Shown here piece after piece: positions 41,164-49,092 of a DNA stretch of 64,000 nucleotides (positions are counted from its first letter, which is position 1; each line of letters starts with the position of its first letter). Origin of the DNA: CAZHNW01 sp942491575 (GTDB lineage Bacteria; Spirochaetota; UBA4802; UBA5550); NCBI GenBank assembly GCA_942491575.1, contig CALOBT010000025.1:1798001-1862000 (forward strand). The letters run 5' to 3'. Under the pieces are notes generated by a model. The model worked only from the letters and a program-made list of their open reading frames with translations. It was not told the DNA's origin and ran no database searches. The translations under genes and the position numbers were made by a program.

Positions 41164-41192
41164 AGTATCAGGCATTTTTGTAGAATTTTCAA
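41164..41192 (-). promoter_or_regulatory. Candidate promoter of the Rnf operon
   Basis: On the minus strand TTGAAA (41187-41192), 17-bp spacer, GATACT (41164-41169), about 155 bp before the 93-residue ORF. The -35 hexamer is the same as in the promoter at 17728. Confidence 0.45.
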
Positions 41193-41283
41193 TAAAAAAG
41201 TTTACCGCCAAACAGTCAAGACATTTTTTAACTAACTGATTATACGATTTAAGGAGTTTTTGGGCGGGGAAGTTTAAAAAGTA

Positions 41284-41334
41284 TTCCTCACCCTTTATGA
41301 TTGCGCGATTGTGCAATCATAAAGGGGTGAGGAA
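41284..41334 (-). terminator. Terminator of the thioredoxin gene
   Basis: A stem of about 20 bp (TTCCTCACCC-TTTATGATTGC and complement, one bulge) 30 bp after the trx stop, followed on the minus strand by ACTTTTTAAA. Confidence 0.7.
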
Positions 41335-41364
41335 AAAAATTAGGAGAATAGTAAAATTTCCGGC

Positions 41365-41718
41365 TCAGTTCACCTTCAGAACATCCCTGAAGGCCTCAAC
41401 AAAAGCCTGCTTCGGCAGGGCTCCCTGTGCCATCTGAGGCTTATCATCTGTCGGAATAAAGAGAATGCTGGGAATACTGGAAATTCCAAAGGCTGATGCA
41501 AGCTCCTGCTCCTGCTCGGTATTAACTTTATAAATATTGATTTTCCCCTCATATTCCTTCTGGAGTTCTTCAAGAACCGGGGCCACCATCTTGCAGGGAC
41601 CGCACCAGTCTGCGTAGAAGTCTATTACCACGGGAAGGTCCCCCTGGAAATCCCACTCCTTCTTGGTTTCAAAATCAAAAATCTTTTCTTTGAATGAATT
41701 GCTTGTTAAATGTTCCAT
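41365..41718 (-). CDS. trxA: Thioredoxin
   Basis: 117 residues from the ATG at 41718 (AGAGG 8 bp upstream; an in-frame GTG lies at 41727). The active site is DWCGPCKMVAPVLEE, with the cis-Pro loop GISSIPSILFIP. It is a cytoplasmic disulfide reductant. It is monocistronic, with its own terminator. Confidence 0.96.
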   Translation of the reverse strand: MEHLTSNSFKEKIFDFETKKEWDFQGDLPVVIDFYADWCGPCKMVAPVLEELQKEYEGKINIYKVNTEQEQELASAFGISSIPSILFIPTDDKPQMAQGALPKQAFVEAFRDVLKVN

Positions 41719-41907
41719 ATTATACACCTCTTTCTATTTTATTCTCATGACGGTATCACCTGTCTGGAAATCCCGGAAGTGCTGATCCGCATGTTGTATA
41801 CTTATTATTGTTTCAGGATTGGATTATGACATTTTCACTCTCTTGCCCCTCAGTATCCCTGTATTTTATTTATTTAGAATTTAAGAAATTCATTAAATAG
41901 AAAATAC

Positions 41908-41935
41908 AAAAAAAACCCCGAAGTGTCAAGGGGGG
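41908..41935 (-). terminator. Terminator after the ACT-protein gene
   Basis: On the minus strand CCCC-ttgacacttc-GGGG followed by TTTTTTTT (plus strand: eight A's at 41908-41915 then the stem). It ends the paaK-ACT transcript, about 60 bp past the stop. Confidence 0.65.
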
Positions 41936-41946
41936 AAGTTATTTTT

Positions 41947-41976
41947 TTTGCGAAAGCGCTTTCGCGCCTTCGCAAA
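41947..41976. repeat. Palindrome sharing its core with 18718..18765
   Basis: TTTGCGAA-GCGC/GCGC-TTCGCAAA with one A/C mismatch and a TTTC loop, 17 bp downstream of the ACT-gene stop. It shares a 22-base block, from GCGAAAGCGCTTTCGC through GCCTTC, with the palindrome at 18718. Confidence 0.6.
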
Positions 41977-41993
41977 GAATTTATTTTAATCCA

Positions 41994-42422
41994 TCACAGC
42001 AGATACAATTCATTATCAGCCAGAAGAACAAATCCCGCTTCCTTCAAAACATTCTCTGTTTTCTGGACATTCTCCACCTGGAATACGAAGACCGCGGTAT
42101 TACCACCTTCCAGGATAAAACCATAGGCATCCTCAACGTTGATGTCCCGGTCCGCCAGAATTGAAGAGGCGTGGTGAAGCCCCCCGGGTTTGTCTGCCAT
42201 CTTGACGGCGACGATATCCTTCAGGGTGGCGGCGAAGCCTGATTCCTTCAGGAGATCACATCCCTCCTGGGGTTTATCCAGAAGCAACTTTATGATACCG
42301 TAATCCCCGGAATCGGAGATGGTAATGGCGCGGATGTTAATATTATTGTCCGCGAGGATTCCCGTTATGCGCTTTATCTTTCCCGGCTTGTTTTCTGCGA
42401 ATACTGATATCTGCTGTGGCAT
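41994..42422 (-). CDS. Tandem ACT-domain protein
   Basis: 142 residues made of two ACT units: ISVFAENKPGKIKRITGILADNNINI and VAVKMADKPGGLHHASSILADRDINV, each with the Gly/Pro loop that binds amino acids. This type of small protein typically neighbours phenylacetate-CoA ligase or indolepyruvate oxidoreductase genes in anaerobes. It lies 51 bp downstream of paaK, probably as an amino-acid-responsive regulator or partner. Confidence 0.88.
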   Translation of the reverse strand: MPQQISVFAENKPGKIKRITGILADNNINIRAITISDSGDYGIIKLLLDKPQEGCDLLKESGFAATLKDIVAVKMADKPGGLHHASSILADRDINVEDAYGFILEGGNTAVFVFQVENVQKTENVLKEAGFVLLADNELYLL

Positions 42423-42473
42423 TGGTTGTCTCCTTTGAGTACTTTAAACTTCCTTCAAAATAAATTTTGAAAT

Positions 42474-43769
42474 TTATATCTCCCTGTTATCGATGACGCG
42501 CACCGCCTTGCCCGTACTTGGAGGCAGAGAACCCGGCTCCAGGAGTTCCACCCTGGGATTGACAACGATAAGAGCCCGGAGTTCTTCGACAATTTTTGCC
42601 TGGAGGTTTTTCAACTCCTTCAGGTCACCGTGGAACATCTTGCCGTAGAGCTCCACCTTGATGTGCATCCGGTCGAGATTGTGCTCCCTGTCCAGGACGA
42701 TCTGGTAGTTGTTCCCCACCTCGGGGATCTTCATCAGCACCGTCTCGATCTGTGACGGGAAGACATTGACACCGCCTATAATCAGCATGTCATCGGTACG
42801 TCCCTTGATGCGCTCAATGCGTCGGTGGGTACGGCCGCACTCGCACACTTCAGGAACAATCCGTGTCAGGTCGCGGGTGTGGTACCGGATAACGGGCATC
42901 GCCTCGCGGCCCACGTGGGTGAGAATCAGCTCCCCCTCCTCCCCGTCGGGAAGGCGCTGCCCCGTATCGGGATTGATCACTTCTGTAATATAGAAATCTT
43001 CCCAGATGTGCATGCCCTTGCAGTGGACGCACTCGAAGGCAACACCGGGACCATTCATCTCGGACATTCCGTAGGAATTATACGCCGTGATACCCCACTG
43101 CTCCTCGATCTTCTTCTTCACACCCTCGGAATAGGGTTCCGCGCCGAGGTATGCCTTTTTCACCGGCAGCTCATGGGGATCGACTCCATGCTCCGCGATG
43201 ACTTCCACGAGGTGCAGGGCGTAACTGGGAGTGATATGTATGACGGAGGTATTAAAATCCTGCATCAGCTGTATCTGCTTCAGGCTGTTTCCGGTAGATG
43301 AAGGAATCACCATACAGCCGAGACGCTCCGCACCGTAGTGAAGCCCCAGGCCCCCGGTAAAGAGGCCGTAGCCCATCATGTTCTGAAAGACATCATCACG
43401 GCTGGTCCCCGTGGCAACCATGCAGCGCGCCACCAGGTCCGCCCAGTCATGGATGTCCTTCTGTGTATAAAAAATTACCGTCGACTTTCCAGTAGTACCG
43501 GAGGAGGCGTGCATCCGCACGATGTCGCTGCGTGGTACAGTGACCATGCCGTCGGGATAGCTGAGGCGCAGGTCATTCTTCGTGGTAAAGGGGAGGTCCT
43601 GGAGGTGATCCAGGGTGGTTATTTTGCTGATATCAACATTATTATCTTTGAAAAACTTCTTATAAAAGGGGGTTTCCGCAGAGGCTTCAAGGGCCTTTTT
43701 CAAACGGTCAAACTGCAGTTTTTCCAGGTCGCCCCTGGAGATGGTTTCAAGTTCCCGGTTCCAGTACAT
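42474..43769 (-). CDS. paaK: Phenylacetate-CoA ligase
   Basis: 431 residues of the AMP-forming PaaK family. P-loop-like SSGTTGKSTV, adenylate motif NSYGMSEMNGPG, hinge RIKGRTDDMLIIGGVNVFP and C-terminal PSTGKAVRVID are all intact. It activates phenylacetate or similar arylacetates with ATP and CoA. AAGGAAG lies 6 bp before the ATG. The ACT gene downstream suggests a role in aromatic amino acid breakdown or reuse. A divergent second copy lies at 51507. Confidence 0.93.
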   Translation of the reverse strand: MYWNRELETISRGDLEKLQFDRLKKALEASAETPFYKKFFKDNNVDISKITTLDHLQDLPFTTKNDLRLSYPDGMVTVPRSDIVRMHASSGTTGKSTVIFYTQKDIHDWADLVARCMVATGTSRDDVFQNMMGYGLFTGGLGLHYGAERLGCMVIPSSTGNSLKQIQLMQDFNTSVIHITPSYALHLVEVIAEHGVDPHELPVKKAYLGAEPYSEGVKKKIEEQWGITAYNSYGMSEMNGPGVAFECVHCKGMHIWEDFYITEVINPDTGQRLPDGEEGELILTHVGREAMPVIRYHTRDLTRIVPEVCECGRTHRRIERIKGRTDDMLIIGGVNVFPSQIETVLMKIPEVGNNYQIVLDREHNLDRMHIKVELYGKMFHGDLKELKNLQAKIVEELRALIVVNPRVELLEPGSLPPSTGKAVRVIDNREI

Positions 43770-43847
43770 ATTACTTCCTTCATCATCGAAAATATCGCTC
43801 CCTCTTTTGGGGAAGTTTTATCTTCTGCAGATTTTACTGGCTGTCAA

Positions 43848-45437
43848 TCAATAAAAAAGCGACACCTTCCCTTTCAATTTTTCAGCATTGCCGCTGACTC
43901 TTTCTGAAGTCTCCAGAAGCTGAATCGATGCCGATGCCATAGACTGTGTCACCTCATTGATCGTGTTGATGGACCGGGACACCTCAGAAATCGCAGTTCG
44001 CTGCTCATGGGTGGATATTTTAATGTCGCCGGTCTTCTCCTTTACACTGGCGGAATGTTCCCCCACCAGGGCATTCAGTTCAAACTGCACCTCCATGAGC
44101 TGATTTATGGAATCCATCCCTTCACTTATGGCGGAAATATTTTTAATTGTGCCCCCCATAATGGTGACAGTATCATTTACAGAAGTCATCCCCTTCCCCA
44201 CCATGTTTTCCGTCGCGGTAATAAGCTGTGAAATCTCCTTCAGGCTGTCACTGGTCTGCACAGCCAGTTTAGAAATTTCATCCGCCACCACGGCAAATCC
44301 CCTTCCCGCATCTCCCGCACGGGCCGCCTCGATGGAGGCATTGAGAGAGAGGAGGCTGATCTGTTCCGAGATATCGTCGATGACGTCAACCACACTGGTC
44401 ATCTGCCGGGACTTGTCACTGATCTCACTCATGGCACTCTGGAGCAGTTCAAGCGACTGCTCCCCGGACATGGACTTATTCGACGTGTCCCTGGAGAGTT
44501 CCATCGCCCCGTCCACCAGTCCATGCATTTTTTCAATCGAATCAGAGAGCATGGCCATCCTTTCCACCAGAACTTCAAGATTGTTGAACTGTTCATCCAC
44601 ATTACTGGCCTGCAGGTCCATGGCCGCATGGACCTCCTCTATCGCGGAGGTTATCTCTTCAGATGATGCAGCCTGGTTCTGAGAACTGTCGGAAAAACCG
44701 GAAGACGTCGATGACATATCATTTGAAGATCGGGCCAGATCAATGGATATCTCATTTACCGATTCAAGGAGATCTTTAATTCTTAAATACTGGTTTCTGT
44801 TTTTCTCAGACTCAATCCGGACATCATTAACGGCATCCCTGCTCAGCCTGGTAATAAGCAGTGCCAGAGTATAGGTCAGCAGAACAGCAAGGAGGGTATC
44901 TATCATGCCCGTTTTAGCGACTCCCGCATCGATCAATCCCTCTGCACTGACATGAAAAAAGAGTGCAAATATCGAAAAGACAAATACAGCACAGAGAATG
45001 GAAGTCCAGATGCGATTTGAAAAAAGTGAAGAAAAGATAATTACCGCCGGTGCCAGGAGTATCATGGAAGAAAATCCCATAAGGGGTGAACCCGCCTGCT
45101 GGAATACAATACCAATGATAACCGTGACGGTAGCCGCAAGGGAAGTAGAATTCGCCGCACCATGATAATAGCCCCTGCGCAAAACAACCAGACTCATCAT
45201 CGATCCGATAAGGGGAGGAAGTGCAAGAATAAGGGGCCTGATAAAATCTCCACGAAGAAAATTTACCAGTATTGGTACGGGGAGCACCAGTAAAATAATG
45301 GCGATGTCCATATACACCAGCAAAACAGCCTTTCGTCTGATCAGGAGAGTTCTATCTCTCAGGTGTTCAAGAAAATAAATCCGCACCTTCTTCAGCAGGG
45401 AATGATCCTGTTCTACATTTTTTATCTGTGTATTCAT
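43848..45437 (-). CDS. Methyl-accepting chemotaxis protein with six-helix membrane domain
   Basis: 529 residues from the ATG at 45437 (GGAGG 5 bp upstream; an earlier in-frame ATG at 45461 lies inside an operator-like palindrome). Six membrane helices (residues about 30-210) with only short loops, no periplasmic ligand domain and no clear HAMP. The cytoplasmic signalling coiled coil has the conserved tip ISLLSLNASIEAARAGDAG and FAVVADEISKLA. The sensor is probably intramembrane, detecting a lipid-soluble or energy-related signal. It is 78 bp upstream of paaK on the same strand. Confidence 0.92.
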   Translation of the reverse strand: MNTQIKNVEQDHSLLKKVRIYFLEHLRDRTLLIRRKAVLLVYMDIAIILLVLPVPILVNFLRGDFIRPLILALPPLIGSMMSLVVLRRGYYHGAANSTSLAATVTVIIGIVFQQAGSPLMGFSSMILLAPAVIIFSSLFSNRIWTSILCAVFVFSIFALFFHVSAEGLIDAGVAKTGMIDTLLAVLLTYTLALLITRLSRDAVNDVRIESEKNRNQYLRIKDLLESVNEISIDLARSSNDMSSTSSGFSDSSQNQAASSEEITSAIEEVHAAMDLQASNVDEQFNNLEVLVERMAMLSDSIEKMHGLVDGAMELSRDTSNKSMSGEQSLELLQSAMSEISDKSRQMTSVVDVIDDISEQISLLSLNASIEAARAGDAGRGFAVVADEISKLAVQTSDSLKEISQLITATENMVGKGMTSVNDTVTIMGGTIKNISAISEGMDSINQLMEVQFELNALVGEHSASVKEKTGDIKISTHEQRTAISEVSRSINTINEVTQSMASASIQLLETSERVSGNAEKLKGKVSLFY

Positions 45438-45453
45438 GACAACCTCCACCCTG

Positions 45454-45469
45454 TTGGACATGCGTCCAA
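45454..45469. promoter_or_regulatory. Operator-like palindrome, copy 1
   Basis: TTGGACATGCGTCCAA: perfect 6-bp arms around ATGC. It lies directly upstream of the chemoreceptor ribosome-binding site. Confidence 0.45.
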
Positions 45470-45592
45470 TTTTATATCAATATTCTGTCATTACAGTTCT
45501 GTTGAAACCAGTGCTATTAATTATATGAATATTCCGTCTGTACGGGAACGGCTCACTCTGATACATATTTGATCTGAATATACCGCATAATA

Positions 45593-45608
45593 TTGAACAT
45601 GCGTCCAA
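45593..45608. promoter_or_regulatory. Operator-like palindrome, copy 2
   Basis: TTGAACATGCGTCCAA: the same element with one arm change, 139 bp from copy 1. The 13-mer ACATGCGTCCAAT is identical in both. Confidence 0.4.
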
Positions 45609-45778
45609 TAAAAGCAAGTTCTTTTTGCCAATCGGCATACTTAAAAATCGTTACCCGCAATATCGATAAAATAGTGCCCTTTAGGACCAATCCATACAAA
45701 AGATATAACGGGCCGCAAAAAGAAAATACTTGCGCCCTGAAGACTATCCTGTATGATACAGAAATCCGGAGGAAAACC

Positions 45779-47554
45779 ATGAAAAAAAGACTATTGATAC
45801 CATTAATTATATTATCTTTCTGCATCCCCGTTACGTCCCTTGAAGTTGATGTTGATGAAATTAAAACTAAAAAGGTCGAATTCCAGAATTACCGCGGACG
45901 GCCCCGAAAAGTGGATCCGGTCAGGGGCATACGTATGATAGGTTCAAAACTCGGCTACGGCTCACGGAAAACCGGCCCCAACCGGTGGTACCGCTACCAC
46001 CGGAAATACAGCATCCTCAGGGCAATTTCACAAGAGGAAAAGGATAAATTTTCAGCGGACATTTTCTCCATCGATCCAGCGGCCCGGGTAAACCACATTA
46101 AAAACGTCCGCCGAATCACCATTGCCTACCTGCAAAGCATGTACGGCTACAGCTATCGTGATGCCAGGGCCCTCACCTACTTTGTCACATATTACAATGC
46201 GGTACACCGCGGTGATATGCCCTATTTAAAAACAAAATATAAAAAGGTCGTATTGAAACACCTCAACAGCGGTAACGCGGGGATCTCAACTAAATATTAC
46301 GAATGGCCGGGACGCACCCGCATGATTATTCCTCTCACGGATGTTGATAAGCGGGGGAAAATTCGTCTCATAGATCCCTTTATCATTGCCGATGAAAAGA
46401 CACGGAAACTCTCCCGAAAGGATGACGATAACCTGAAGGAAAGAAAAGACCTCATCGATTTACAGAAACGTAAACTTGAAGACGACAAATCCAAAACTGA
46501 AGAAGATAAAAAGAAACTCGAAGAGGATAAAAAACGCCTTGAAGAGGAAAAAAAGAAAACCATAGAAAAAAAAGAAAAACTGAAAGAAGAAGAGGATAAA
46601 ATAAAAAAAGAAAAAGACAGGCTGAAGGAAGAAAAGAAAACCGTTAAAGATATTACCGATCCAAAAAAGAAGGAAGAGAAACAAAAAGAAATAAAGAAAA
46701 AGGAAGACACCCTCAAGAAGAAGGAAGACAAGATAAAGCGGGACAAAAAGACCGTTAAAAAAGAAGAAAAACAAACAGAAAAGAAAGAAGATAAAATAAA
46801 GGAAGAAGAAGATACCATAAAAAAGAAAGAAGATGATATCACAAAAAAAGAAGACCTGATAAAAAAGGAAGAAAAGGAACTCAAGGAAGATACCACAAAA
46901 AAAGATAAGGAAGATAAAGAAAAAAAGGAAAAAGAGGAAACTCCTTCTGAAGATGATCTGAAGAAGAAGGAAGACGAGCTGGCTAAAAAAGAAAAAGATC
47001 TTGATAAGCGTGAAGAAAAACTGAGAGATAAGCAGCTGGACAAACGAATTTTCGCATTAAAACTCTACTACTTAAAAATCAGGCAGTACCTTTCCGGGGG
47101 GCACTACAACAATGAAATGTACATGATTAATCCGAAAACCCGGAAAATTCTATTCAAGTCTCCCATCACAAACATCTGCGGAAAACGCTATGATGTATTC
47201 TCCGACGGTGTCGTGGTAATCACCCACCTGGGAAATCACCGTTCCGGGCACCGTCTGACACTCCTTGACCGAAACACACTGAAACCTGTACGCAACGGCA
47301 CCGATGATGTATTCTGGAGAAGTTTCATAGAAATTAGAGACGGTTTCATCTACGTCATAATGGAAGAAAGGGGTAACTTTTATCTCGGCAAATATGACAA
47401 AAACTTCAAACTGGTGGGCCGATCCAGTGACTGGATAAACGAGAACACATTTATAAGTTTCTTTGAGGACTATATCTACATTAACAGAAAGGATAAAAAA
47501 ATAATGGTCCTCAATAAAAATGATCTATCAGTAGTGGATATCATCAAGCCCTGA
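45779..47554 (+). CDS. P83/100-family spirochaetal protein
   Basis: 591 residues from the ATG at 45779 (GGAGG 7 bp upstream). Signal peptide (KKRLLIPLIILSFCIPVTSL), then the conserved N-terminal domain with VDVDEIKTKKVEFQNYRG, NVRRITIAYLQSMYGYSY and VTYYNAVHRGDMPYLKTKYK, as in Borrelia P83/100. A Lys/Glu coiled coil of about 200 residues follows, then a C-terminal domain (NPKTRKILFKSPI ... LTLLDRNTLKPV) with a beta-propeller-like look. The family is a known spirochaete antigen of uncertain cellular role, exported to the periplasm. Its stop is one base from that of the convergent OmpA-domain gene. Confidence 0.88.
   Translation: MKKRLLIPLIILSFCIPVTSLEVDVDEIKTKKVEFQNYRGRPRKVDPVRGIRMIGSKLGYGSRKTGPNRWYRYHRKYSILRAISQEEKDKFSADIFSIDPAARVNHIKNVRRITIAYLQSMYGYSYRDARALTYFVTYYNAVHRGDMPYLKTKYKKVVLKHLNSGNAGISTKYYEWPGRTRMIIPLTDVDKRGKIRLIDPFIIADEKTRKLSRKDDDNLKERKDLIDLQKRKLEDDKSKTEEDKKKLEEDKKRLEEEKKKTIEKKEKLKEEEDKIKKEKDRLKEEKKTVKDITDPKKKEEKQKEIKKKEDTLKKKEDKIKRDKKTVKKEEKQTEKKEDKIKEEEDTIKKKEDDITKKEDLIKKEEKELKEDTTKKDKEDKEKKEKEETPSEDDLKKKEDELAKKEKDLDKREEKLRDKQLDKRIFALKLYYLKIRQYLSGGHYNNEMYMINPKTRKILFKSPITNICGKRYDVFSDGVVVITHLGNHRSGHRLTLLDRNTLKPVRNGTDDVFWRSFIEIRDGFIYVIMEERGNFYLGKYDKNFKLVGRSSDWINENTFISFFEDYIYINRKDKKIMVLNKNDLSVVDIIKP
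46430..47040 (+). repeat. 600-bp polypurine tract encoding the Lys/Glu coiled coil
   Basis: The plus strand is almost only A and G, with short degenerate repeats of AAGAAGGAAGA type. Such strand asymmetry is prone to slippage and length change and can form triplex DNA. Confidence 0.8.
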
Positions 47555-48757
47555 TCAATGAAGCTTGATGATAATTTCAACGCGGCGGTTCTTCTGCCGC
47601 CCGTATTTGGTTTTATTGTCCCCGATAGGTTTTTCAGCCCCGAAGCCGCGGTAGGAAAACTTATCATGTCTCACACCTTTTTTCAGGTGCTTCGCCACGG
47701 AACGGGCTCTGTTATTTGATAAAGCCTTATTATACTGCCTGGTTCCGACACTGTCGGTATGTCCCTCTACGATAATTTCCCGGTCGGGATATTTTTTCTT
47801 CAGGATATCGATAACCTTATCGAGGGTTTTCTCTGTATCAGGGCGAAGTTTAGCCGAATCAAAATCAAATAAAACTTCCCCCATACGAAGAACGAGGCCC
47901 CTCCTGTCGGTATCAACATCTATTCCACTGTCCTTCGGAAGTTCCTCTTCGATTTCCTTTTTTGCCTGTTCCTTTTCCTTTTCCGAAACCGGTTTATAGA
48001 GACGGTTTTCCGACTTCATGTTCATTCGAAACTCCAGCGTTGCTAAATCCCTCCCCTTTCGAAGAAAAAAAACAATGCGATACATATCTTCCATATCAAC
48101 GGGTTTATTCTGGGTGATATCCCAATGGATTATGCCAGCATTCTCACCGTAAATTTTCAGGGGGAAGTCACGGGGTACCTGCATACCCGTCAGGTTTTTA
48201 TTGAGGGTATATTTATATTTTATCGCGGCGATACGGCTCTGTTTCACTGATTTAACTTCTGAGAGTTTATACTCCACGGGAAATATCAATTTAAAGGGAC
48301 GTGAAAAATTATTCAGCACAAGCTCACCATCCGATTTCCAGTGCTGCCCCACTGCGATATCCCCCTGGGGAAATGAAGGAACATGACGCAGATTCGGCAT
48401 GTAATCCTTCTTATTCATCAAAAAACGTCCCCGGGGGGTAACGGCAAAATCTGCCATATACTGTTCCCTAAGATGAAAAACCGATTTACCCGCCTCACGG
48501 TGAAAAACAGAAAAAACCCCCTTCAGGTTACTTGCCTCACCCTTTTTTTCAAAACAGGTAAGATCAATTATATTCCGCTCTTCATAAATTCGCTGCATAC
48601 GGTTGTTCACAAGGTAATTTACCCTGGCAGTTCGCATAATTTCGAGGCGATCATTTTGCGGAATATCCCATTTCAGGGTTACCCCACTGGCCGGCAGAGA
48701 AACCAGGAGAATGAGAAAAGCAAAGGCTGTGATAATATGTCGTTTGTCTGTTTTCAT
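47555..48757 (-). CDS. OmpA-domain envelope protein
   Basis: 400 residues: signal peptide (FAFLILLVSLPASG), a long N-terminal domain of unknown fold (residues about 25-270), and a C-terminal OmpA-like peptidoglycan-binding domain with VLFDFDSAKLRPD, IIVEGHTDSVGTRQYN and LSNNRARSVAKHL; the Asp of GHTDS and the Arg of NNRARS contact diaminopimelate or its equivalent. It probably tethers an envelope component to the wall. Similar N-terminal-plus-OmpA proteins occur in treponemes. It is convergent with the P83/100 gene with no spacer. Confidence 0.9.
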   Translation of the reverse strand: MKTDKRHIITAFAFLILLVSLPASGVTLKWDIPQNDRLEIMRTARVNYLVNNRMQRIYEERNIIDLTCFEKKGEASNLKGVFSVFHREAGKSVFHLREQYMADFAVTPRGRFLMNKKDYMPNLRHVPSFPQGDIAVGQHWKSDGELVLNNFSRPFKLIFPVEYKLSEVKSVKQSRIAAIKYKYTLNKNLTGMQVPRDFPLKIYGENAGIIHWDITQNKPVDMEDMYRIVFFLRKGRDLATLEFRMNMKSENRLYKPVSEKEKEQAKKEIEEELPKDSGIDVDTDRRGLVLRMGEVLFDFDSAKLRPDTEKTLDKVIDILKKKYPDREIIVEGHTDSVGTRQYNKALSNNRARSVAKHLKKGVRHDKFSYRGFGAEKPIGDNKTKYGRQKNRRVEIIIKLH

Positions 48758-49092
48758 GGTAGTGTTTCCCCCCTCTCAGTATCGGCTGTTTATAATTTAA
48801 CTTGAAGGAAGTTTTAATTTTTTGAAAGACGGGAACATCCTCCACCGGCTGATCAGTACTCTGTACGGAATTATCATATTCTGAACAAAAAAAATCCTGT
48901 CAGACGGTTTTTTAATTGCATTTTTCCCCACCATATTAGAAGTTATACAAAAAAGAACATATACAATTTAAACGTATCAAAATGTGTAAAATTACTTTAC
49001 TTAGTTAAACTTTCCACACCACAAAAAGAACCGAAAGTTTAAAGGGCAAAATTCGGGGGAAATTTAAGGATTGACCATATAAGGAGTTTACA
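48758..49092. other. 335-bp intergenic region upstream of the acyl-CoA ligase
   Basis: AT-rich, no gene seen. A perfect 10-bp inverted repeat TTAAACTTTC/GAAAGTTTAA (49005-49014 and 49033-49042, 18-nt spacing) lies 50 bp before the ligase start. Confidence 0.5.

Larger units (their letters stand above)
41007..41364. other. 358-bp intergenic region between thioredoxin and Rnf operons
   Basis: It holds the Rnf promoter candidate (41164..41192), a leader of about 150 nt, the trx terminator (41284..41334) and, at 41257, a 15-mer TTTTTGGGCGGGGAA that also occurs at 31395. No gene seen. Confidence 0.6.
45438..45778. other. 341-bp divergent intergenic region
   Basis: It separates the chemoreceptor from the P83/100 gene. 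It holds two similar operator-like palindromes (45454 and 45593) and no gene; ORFs crossing it have no ribosome-binding sites. Confidence 0.6.

Noticed and set aside
41947..41976. Intrinsic terminator of the ACT gene at this hairpin
   Set aside because: On the minus strand the stem is followed by A's, not T's; the hairpin at 41908..41935 with eight T's is the better terminator.
45593..45778. Longer start for the P83/100 gene at 45593
   Set aside because: The extension has no ribosome-binding site and would bury the signal peptide; the ATG at 45779 has GGAGG at ideal spacing.
46297..47043. Long minus-strand ORF rich in Ser/Phe
   Set aside because: It is the complement of the Lys/Glu polypurine tract of the P83/100 gene; stop codons are absent because of base bias, not selection.
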